Source: Planctomycetia bacterium
Lineage (GTDB): Bacteria; Planctomycetota; Phycisphaerae; Phycisphaerales; UBA1924
Direction of reading: 5' to 3'
NCBI GenBank assembly: GCA_005776545.1
Contig: SXOY01000056.1
Span: 1-9,973, forward strand
DNA length: 9,973 nt
The notes below the pieces were generated by a model that searched no databases, was not told where the DNA came from, and saw only the letters and a program-made list of their open reading frames with translations. Shown piece by piece: positions 5,186 to 9,973 of the stretch (positions within the stretch are counted from its first letter, which is position 1; each line of letters starts with the position of its first letter). The position numbers and the translations under genes were made by a program.

Positions 5186-7477
5186 ATGTCAGAAGCGCAC
5201 GCTCCAGTTTCATTTTCACTACTCATTGCCATCATTCCCACATTGGGGCTGATGCTTGCGGTGTTGCTGTTCTGGCGACGCCGGCAGGAGATTAAACGGT
5301 TTGAACGAAGTCATAATGCAAGAAGCGATGCGATCTCGAAGGGAAGTCACAAGGGTAGATTGCTTTACCCTGATATCGATCTAAGCAAGTGCATTGGTTG
5401 TGGCACCTGCGTGCGTGCGTGCCCAGAGGATGGAGTACTTGACCTGCTGCACGGGCAGGCTGTCGTAATTCACGGAGCAAGGTGCGTTGGGCATGGAAGA
5501 TGTGCTGAGGCGTGTCCGACGGGCGGGATTGCGCTCACCTTTGCCGATCTCGCAGCGAGATCGGATTTACCAGCAATTACAGAAGAATTTGAGGCTGTCG
5601 GAGTGCCTGGGCTTTTTGTCGCTGGAGAATTGAGCGGTTTCTCACTGGTGCGCACTGCCGTATCGCATGGCACAACGGTGGCGAATGTGGTTGCAAAACG
5701 CTGTGGAAAAGACCGTGCGAACGATGAAATTCCGGACTTGTTGATAGTTGGCATGGGCCCCGCAGGGCTTGCTTGTGCGCTGCGGGCGAAGGAATTGGGG
5801 CTTTCGTTTGAGATGATCGAACAGGCAGACGAGGTCGGGGGGACGGTTGTGTCGTATCCTCGCAGGAAAATGGTGATGACGCAGCCGATACAGCTGCCAC
5901 TGCACGGAAAGCTGCCACGGTCTGAATATCAGAAAGAGGAATTGGTAGAACTGTGGCAAGGGCTAGTGCAGAAGCACCAACTGCCAGTGAAGCTCGGCAT
6001 GCGGCTGATGGATGTGACGCGAGAATCTGCGGGAACGCTGTCCGCACAGACAAACAAAGGGGCTTTGCAGGCAAGGAACATCGTGCTCTGTTTGGGACGA
6101 AGGGGAACGCCACGAAAGCTGAATGTTCCGGGTGAAGACCTGACCAAGGTGGCGTACAGCCTAATGGATGCGGAGTCGTACAGAGGGCGGAGGATTCTAG
6201 TGGTTGGCGGCGGCGACAGTGCGGCTGAAGCCGCGATAGGGCTATCAGAGCAGGAAGGAAACACCGTAACCCTGGCTTCGCGTGACAAGGACTGGGTGCG
6301 GGTGAAGGCAAAGAACGAGGCGCGGATTCGAGAGGCGGTGCATGCCAAGCGGCTGCATCTGCTGATGGAGAGCAGCACGAAGCAGATTGATGCGGAGACG
6401 GTAACTTTGCAGCGCGCGGTGAACGGGGCGGAGGAGGAAGTCACTATACCCAATGACGATGTTTTTGTGTTTGCGGGGGGTGATCCGCCTTTTGCGCTGT
6501 TGCAGAGGGCTGGAGTTTCATTTGATCCAGCAAAACGTCCTAAGCCGATCGCGACCGGCGACAATGCGACGCCGCTTTTGTGGGCTACTGGGCTGCTACT
6601 GGCGTGTTCAATTGCGATGGTGATATGGGGTGCTTCGCACCTTGATTATTATGGCGCCTCGGCACCAGCGAGAATAATGGACTCCCAGAACCGATGGCTG
6701 AGACCAACAGGAGCATTCGGACTTTCGATGGGCCTTCTCGCGGTTGGTCTGTTTTTGTGGAATCTCAACTACCTGGCGCGTCGGAATCGGTTTGTGGGGA
6801 GTCTGCTTCCTGGATCGCTGCGATTCTGGATGGCTTCGCATGTGTTCACCGGCCTGGGGAGTTTTCTGGCCGTGATTGTGCACGCTGGGTTTACCTACCG
6901 CGTGACCGTGGGCGGGTATGCGTTCATCGCCTTGGGAATCGTGCTGGTGGCAGGGTTGGTGGGAAGGTACTTCTACGCGATTGTGCCACACGCCGCGAAC
7001 GGGCGGGAAATGGACCTTGATGAACTGCGATCGCGGCTTGTGCATATGGCGACAACGTGGGAGAAATCGAGCCGCGGACTGGCGAAAACGGTACAGGAGC
7101 GAATTGAGACGCTGGTGAAGCAAGACCGGTGGAAGCCTTCGTTATTTGCACGTGCGGCGAGCATGATGACATCGCATCTGAGGATCAGAAAGGTGCTGAA
7201 TGAACTGCGAAAAGACCCTGGGTTCCTTGAAGTCCCCGCGAGCGAACGAGAAGAGTTGCTTCAATTGGCAAAGCGTTCGTATCGGCTGACAATGCAGATC
7301 ACGCACTATGAGGAAATCCGCTCGGTACTAGGCACTTGGCGATTCATCCACGGGTGGCTGGCGTTGCTGATGGTGCTATTTGTCGTTGCACACATCGTGA
7401 CAGCCGTGCGGTATGCCAGGTTGGACTGGCCCTATGGGAGATCACACACGACAGCGAAATTGGAGAACGCACCATGA
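5186..7477 (+). CDS. Inner-membrane ferredoxin-flavoprotein-cytochrome b fusion (NAD(P)H-linked oxidoreductase)
   Basis: A 763-residue fusion likely to move electrons between a cytoplasmic donor or acceptor and the membrane. Order: N-terminal helix (10-30) with a basic cytoplasmic flank (RRRQEIKR); ferredoxin domain with C69, C72, C75, C79 and a second motif C100, H103, C106, C110; a segment like the C-terminal FAD motif of disulfide reductases (GVPGLFVAGE, 139-148); the FAD motif GMGPAG (189-194); the NAD(P)-binding motif GGGDSAAE (341-348); then five helices (463-482, 509-528, 544-568, 575-599, 720-740). Helices 544-568 and 720-740 each carry two histidines 14 residues apart (H552/H566, H722/H736), as in two-haem cytochromes b. 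The flavoprotein resembles the thioredoxin reductase/YpdA superfamily but lacks the redox CxxC, so it is not a thioredoxin reductase. The ATG at 5186 is the only plausible start, since an in-frame stop lies just upstream. The stop overlaps the next gene by 4 bp. Confidence 0.85.
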   Translation: MSEAHAPVSFSLLIAIIPTLGLMLAVLLFWRRRQEIKRFERSHNARSDAISKGSHKGRLLYPDIDLSKCIGCGTCVRACPEDGVLDLLHGQAVVIHGARCVGHGRCAEACPTGGIALTFADLAARSDLPAITEEFEAVGVPGLFVAGELSGFSLVRTAVSHGTTVANVVAKRCGKDRANDEIPDLLIVGMGPAGLACALRAKELGLSFEMIEQADEVGGTVVSYPRRKMVMTQPIQLPLHGKLPRSEYQKEELVELWQGLVQKHQLPVKLGMRLMDVTRESAGTLSAQTNKGALQARNIVLCLGRRGTPRKLNVPGEDLTKVAYSLMDAESYRGRRILVVGGGDSAAEAAIGLSEQEGNTVTLASRDKDWVRVKAKNEARIREAVHAKRLHLLMESSTKQIDAETVTLQRAVNGAEEEVTIPNDDVFVFAGGDPPFALLQRAGVSFDPAKRPKPIATGDNATPLLWATGLLLACSIAMVIWGASHLDYYGASAPARIMDSQNRWLRPTGAFGLSMGLLAVGLFLWNLNYLARRNRFVGSLLPGSLRFWMASHVFTGLGSFLAVIVHAGFTYRVTVGGYAFIALGIVLVAGLVGRYFYAIVPHAANGREMDLDELRSRLVHMATTWEKSSRGLAKTVQERIETLVKQDRWKPSLFARAASMMTSHLRIRKVLNELRKDPGFLEVPASEREELLQLAKRSYRLTMQITHYEEIRSVLGTWRFIHGWLALLMVLFVVAHIVTAVRYARLDWPYGRSHTTAKLENAP
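7462..7465 (+). promoter_or_regulatory. Ribosome binding site that decides the multihaem cytochrome start
   Basis: GGAG, eight bases before the ATG at 7474. It shows that translation starts there and not at the ATG at 7336, deep inside the upstream gene. Confidence 0.7.
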
Positions 7478-9513
7478 GCCACCGCACACTCTCGGTTGCT
7501 ATTGCGATTGTTTCACTGATCGGCGTCGGAGCCGTGTCATGGTGGGGTTTTCAGAAGAGGACAAGTCCAGGTCCGTTGGCGACAGCGCACGAACGGGTTG
7601 TGAAGCTGAGGGGCAACAAAGGATGCGATGAGTGTCACGGCAATAGCTCGATATTGAACTCGTCTTTGGAGGCCTCATGCGTGAAGTGCCATGAGCTTAT
7701 CCAGGAGCAAATGTCCCGCAAAAGCGGAATTCACGGCTCACTTGTGCCCGCCACAGCGGCGGCGTGCGAAATGTGTCATCATGAACATCTTGGCGACACT
7801 GTGGCGTTGATCCCCGAGGCGGCGTTCATGGCCGCGGGCATCGCGGACATCACGAAGTACGATCATTCGCACTCGGGCGGCTGGACGCTGACCGGCAAAC
7901 ATAGTGCAATCGCCTGCAAAGAATGTCACAAAAAATCAGCTGTAGAAACGCTTCAGGAAGGCGAGCGGAGATTTCTGGGGTTGAACCAGACCTGCACAAC
8001 CTGCCATGAGGACACCCATAGAGGCGAACTGGGCGCGGGATGCGCCGAGTGTCACGGGCAAGAACTGTCATTCAAGAGTGCACCGAAGTTCCAACATCCC
8101 AAGACGTTCGAGCTTACAGAAGGGCATGCCAAGAGGACCTGCAGCGAATGCCACACCACGCCGAAGGTGTTCAAAGGCCTGGCGACAAGTTGCGAATCGT
8201 GTCACATGAAGTTGTATGAGGCGACTGCTAAGCCAGCGCATGTGGTTGCGAAACTGGGCAAGGACTGTGCAACGTGTCACAATACTGTGTCGTGGGACAA
8301 AGCGAAATACTCACACCCGGAAGCATTCCCGTTGATAGGGGCGCACGAGTCGACTGCATGCGTGGCGTGTCATGCAAAAGGCGAGAAACAAAACCAGGTC
8401 GATGGTTTTGCTGCCAACAGCTCATGCGCGTTATGCCACACATCTCCGCATAACGAACGTCTGCTGACGGCTTCGCCGACGGCAAAAACAACGGATGCCT
8501 GCACGGTGTGCCACAAGCCACAGGACACCAGGTGGGATCAAGGAGTGGAGAGGACAACCCCCGCGCTGCACGCGGCAACGGGTTTTGCGCTGGTCCTGCC
8601 GCACGAGAAGCAAGAATGTGCTAAATGCCATGTGGGGATGAAACAGACCGGTAGCGTGGCGACGAAAGGTGAATCGCGTCACCCCGTCGATGGATGGAAG
8701 GCGATGTTCCCGGGCCGTACTGAACAGGCTTGTGAAAAGTGCCACAAAGACCCCCACAACGGACAGTTTGAGCAAACTGCATCGAAAGGCGAGTGCCTTG
8801 CGTGCCATGATGCCAAGGCATTTATTCCAAACCGATTCGACGCGAGCATGCACTCAAAATGTAATTTCCCGCTGGAAGGAAATCATCGGGCGGTCGCCTG
8901 TTCAGAGTGCCACAAGGTGAAGAACAAGATCCGAGGCTTCACGGGTACGCCGCAGGCCTGCTCGGAATGCCACAATGACGTTCACAACGGGAATTTTGAC
9001 AAGGCGGGAATGCCGCGGAATGTGGGAGGGCGCGAGGATTGTGCCCGGTGCCATAACAGCACTGATTTCCAGAAAGTGTCGTGGACGGCCGCGGACCATC
9101 AGGTATGGACTGGAGAAGCGCTTATTGGAAAGCACGCAACGGCATCATGCGATGCGTGTCATCGGCGAGCGGAGGAGGGCACCGCGGCAGCAAAGAAGTT
9201 TGCCAACGCGCCAAAGGCATGTATCTCATGTCACGTCGATATTCACGGGGGGCAGTTCCGACAGAATGACGCGACGGATTGCGCACGGTGCCATAAGAGC
9301 ACCGAGTCGTTCAAAGCGATCGCATTTGACCATCAGAAAGACTCGACATTTGTCCTAGATGTAGACCATGCGAAATTGGAATGTGGGGCATGTCACAAGG
9401 CGGTAGAGGTGGGAACAAAGCAGATTGTCCGTTACAAGCCGCTGGGAACAGTGTGTATTGATTGCCATGATCCGCGTTCTCAAAATGCGCGCAGGCAAGG
9501 AGCATCACGATGA
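7474..9513 (+). CDS. Periplasmic, membrane-anchored 23-haem cytochrome c
   Basis: A 679-residue protein with 23 CxxCH haem-binding motifs (first C51, last C661), about one haem per 27 residues after the N-terminal anchor. Residues 6-26 form a hydrophobic helix with no clear signal-peptidase site, so the protein is probably held in the inner membrane with the haem part in the periplasm. The haems fall in triads: from residue 131 a header of the type H...F-x-L-x-G-x-H-x4-CxxCH recurs with every third haem (header cysteines 148, 223, 296, 382, 476, 559, 637). The second motif of a triad is often followed by D-x-H-x-G-x-F. The additional histidines are enough for bis-His ligation of most haems. 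One cysteine (in HSKCNF, within the fifth header) lies outside any haem motif. The start overlaps the previous stop (ATGA), and the stop overlaps the next start the same way. The likely role is electron transport across the periplasm; the partner and direction are unknown. Confidence 0.92.
   Translation: MSHRTLSVAIAIVSLIGVGAVSWWGFQKRTSPGPLATAHERVVKLRGNKGCDECHGNSSILNSSLEASCVKCHELIQEQMSRKSGIHGSLVPATAAACEMCHHEHLGDTVALIPEAAFMAAGIADITKYDHSHSGGWTLTGKHSAIACKECHKKSAVETLQEGERRFLGLNQTCTTCHEDTHRGELGAGCAECHGQELSFKSAPKFQHPKTFELTEGHAKRTCSECHTTPKVFKGLATSCESCHMKLYEATAKPAHVVAKLGKDCATCHNTVSWDKAKYSHPEAFPLIGAHESTACVACHAKGEKQNQVDGFAANSSCALCHTSPHNERLLTASPTAKTTDACTVCHKPQDTRWDQGVERTTPALHAATGFALVLPHEKQECAKCHVGMKQTGSVATKGESRHPVDGWKAMFPGRTEQACEKCHKDPHNGQFEQTASKGECLACHDAKAFIPNRFDASMHSKCNFPLEGNHRAVACSECHKVKNKIRGFTGTPQACSECHNDVHNGNFDKAGMPRNVGGREDCARCHNSTDFQKVSWTAADHQVWTGEALIGKHATASCDACHRRAEEGTAAAKKFANAPKACISCHVDIHGGQFRQNDATDCARCHKSTESFKAIAFDHQKDSTFVLDVDHAKLECGACHKAVEVGTKQIVRYKPLGTVCIDCHDPRSQNARRQGASR
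7864..9468 (+). repeat. Tandem three-haem modules within the cytochrome gene
   Basis: Seven module headers place haems 4, 7, 10, 13, 16, 19 and 22 at spacings of 75, 73, 86, 94, 83 and 78 residues. Example headers are TLTGKHSAIACKECH, FELTEGHAKRTCSECH, FPLIGAHESTACVACH, FPLEGNHRAVACSECH and ALIGKHATASCDACH. Six modules are complete and the last holds two haems. The first three haems (51-102) lack the header. This is a protein-level repeat; the DNA copies have diverged. Confidence 0.8.
9497..9502 (+). promoter_or_regulatory. Ribosome binding site of the third operon gene
   Basis: AAGGAG, seven bases before the ATG at 9510, inside the last codons of the cytochrome gene. Both its sequence and its spacing are close to ideal, which supports the coupled start. 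Confidence 0.75.
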
Positions 9514-9973
9514 AGCGATGGATTGCGTCTTGCATTGCACTTGCAGTACTTGGGGCTCCGAGTATGGCAGAACCGCCCTTGGAAGCGACTGTGCAAACTG
9601 TTTCGGGGCGGAGCGTGTATATCAACGTTGGCCGGAAGCACGGTGTAGCAGCCGGGGCGCGAGTGGTGTTCCGCCTCATCAATGGAGTTCAAATCGAAGC
9701 GACGATTATCGATGTGTCGGCGAGCAACTCGCGAGCCGAACTGCCCGAAGGGTCGCTTCTGCCAGAAATCAATGATCACGCGGAGGTGCAGATCAGCTCG
9801 CCTGCAAAGAAGGAGGGAGAAACTGATCAGGGCAAGAGCAAACCGCCACCGCCAGAACATGCGCCGTGGCTCCGAAAAGACGCGGAACGCACCGCGGACA
9901 CGCCGCTGCTCGCACCGGCGTTTGCAACGAATCCGGCGGAGCGCCCGATGACGGTCCGAGGACGAGTGTTCAC
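9510..9973 (+). CDS. Secreted protein with N-terminal beta-rich domain, possible outer-membrane partner; cut by window end
   Basis: The first 154 codons of a longer gene. Residues 1-20 form a signal peptide (MKRWIASCIALAVLGAPSMA) with likely cleavage before EPP. Residues 24-95 look like a small beta-rich domain (VYINVGRKHGVAAGARVVF, ATIIDVSASNSRAEL), similar in pattern to the small barrel domains seen in FlgT-like proteins. A charged, Pro-rich linker follows (about 98-136, with PPPPE), then the start of a new domain at RPMTVRGRVF. The cysteine at position 8 sits too early to be a lipobox. The gene overlaps the cytochrome stop by 4 bp (ATGA). Secretion and position directly after a multihaem cytochrome fit an outer-membrane beta-barrel or a periplasmic scaffold, but the part that would show this is outside the window. 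Confidence 0.75.
   Translation, partial: MKRWIASCIALAVLGAPSMAEPPLEATVQTVSGRSVYINVGRKHGVAAGARVVFRLINGVQIEATIIDVSASNSRAELPEGSLLPEINDHAEVQISSPAKKEGETDQGKSKPPPPEHAPWLRKDAERTADTPLLAPAFATNPAERPMTVRGRVF

Noticed and set aside
5741..6470. Calling the flavoprotein part a thioredoxin reductase
   Set aside because: The redox-active CxxC between the FAD and NAD(P) motifs is absent.
5577..6564. Two long minus-strand open frames (about 210-245 codons) opposite the flavoprotein
   Set aside because: They are antisense to a clearly coding frame with FAD and NAD(P) motifs. Their proteins are low-complexity, rich in Ser, Pro and Arg, and show no family features.
7336..7473. Upstream extension of the cytochrome reading frame to an ATG at 7336
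   Set aside because: It lies in another frame of the conserved His-bearing last helix of the upstream gene. The ATG at 7474 has GGAG at the right distance, an ATGA overlap and a hydrophobic N-terminus.
9525..9536. IASC near the N-terminus of the third gene as a lipoprotein box
   Set aside because: The cysteine is residue 8, before a hydrophobic core of normal length; a standard signal-peptidase site follows at residue 20.
1..9973. tRNA, rRNA, CRISPR arrays, insertion sequences
   Set aside because: No transposase-like protein, regular spaced repeat or RNA-gene signature was seen on either strand.

Overview
The window (9,973 bp, moderate GC, densely coding) reads as a Gram-negative bacterial chromosome, most likely from the Planctomycetes/PVC side. 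Two clues support this. The 299-residue membrane protein at 3824-4723 ends in a zinc ribbon of the form CGGCGYSL...CCPECG, a type very common in planctomycete membrane proteins. The right-hand operon also carries a very large periplasmic multihaem cytochrome followed by a secreted protein. The taxonomic call is an inference, not a proof.

Left part (1-3661, minus strand): a pyruvate dehydrogenase complex operon, transcribed right to left as pdhA (E1 alpha, 3661-2546), pdhB (E1 beta, 2482-1508), a 70-residue single-span membrane protein of unknown function (1523-1311) and pdhC (E2, from 1281 and running off the left edge). The start codons of pdhA and pdhB were placed on Shine-Dalgarno evidence, 8 and 4 codons downstream of the longest open frames. 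A 162-bp spacer separates pdhA from the divergent 299-residue double-zinc-ribbon membrane protein.

Region 4724-5185 is a 462-bp non-coding stretch with several small inverted repeats, a duplicated GGGG-loop-CCC element and an AT-rich patch that could hold the promoter of the next operon.

Right part (5186-9973, plus strand): three genes joined by 4-bp ATGA overlaps, the second and third with good Shine-Dalgarno sites. (1) A 763-residue inner-membrane protein fuses a two-cluster ferredoxin, a flavoprotein that looks circularly permuted, and a membrane domain with two His-x13-His helices expected to hold two b haems. (2) A 679-residue membrane-anchored cytochrome c has 23 CxxCH sites, arranged as tandem three-haem modules. 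(3) A secreted protein, truncated by the window end, has a signal peptide, a small beta-rich domain and a proline-rich linker. Read together they suggest a wire from a cytoplasmic NAD(P)H/ferredoxin pool through flavin, FeS and b haems across the inner membrane to a long periplasmic haem chain and possibly the outer membrane. This candidate transmembrane or extracellular electron-transfer system is the most interesting content of the window.
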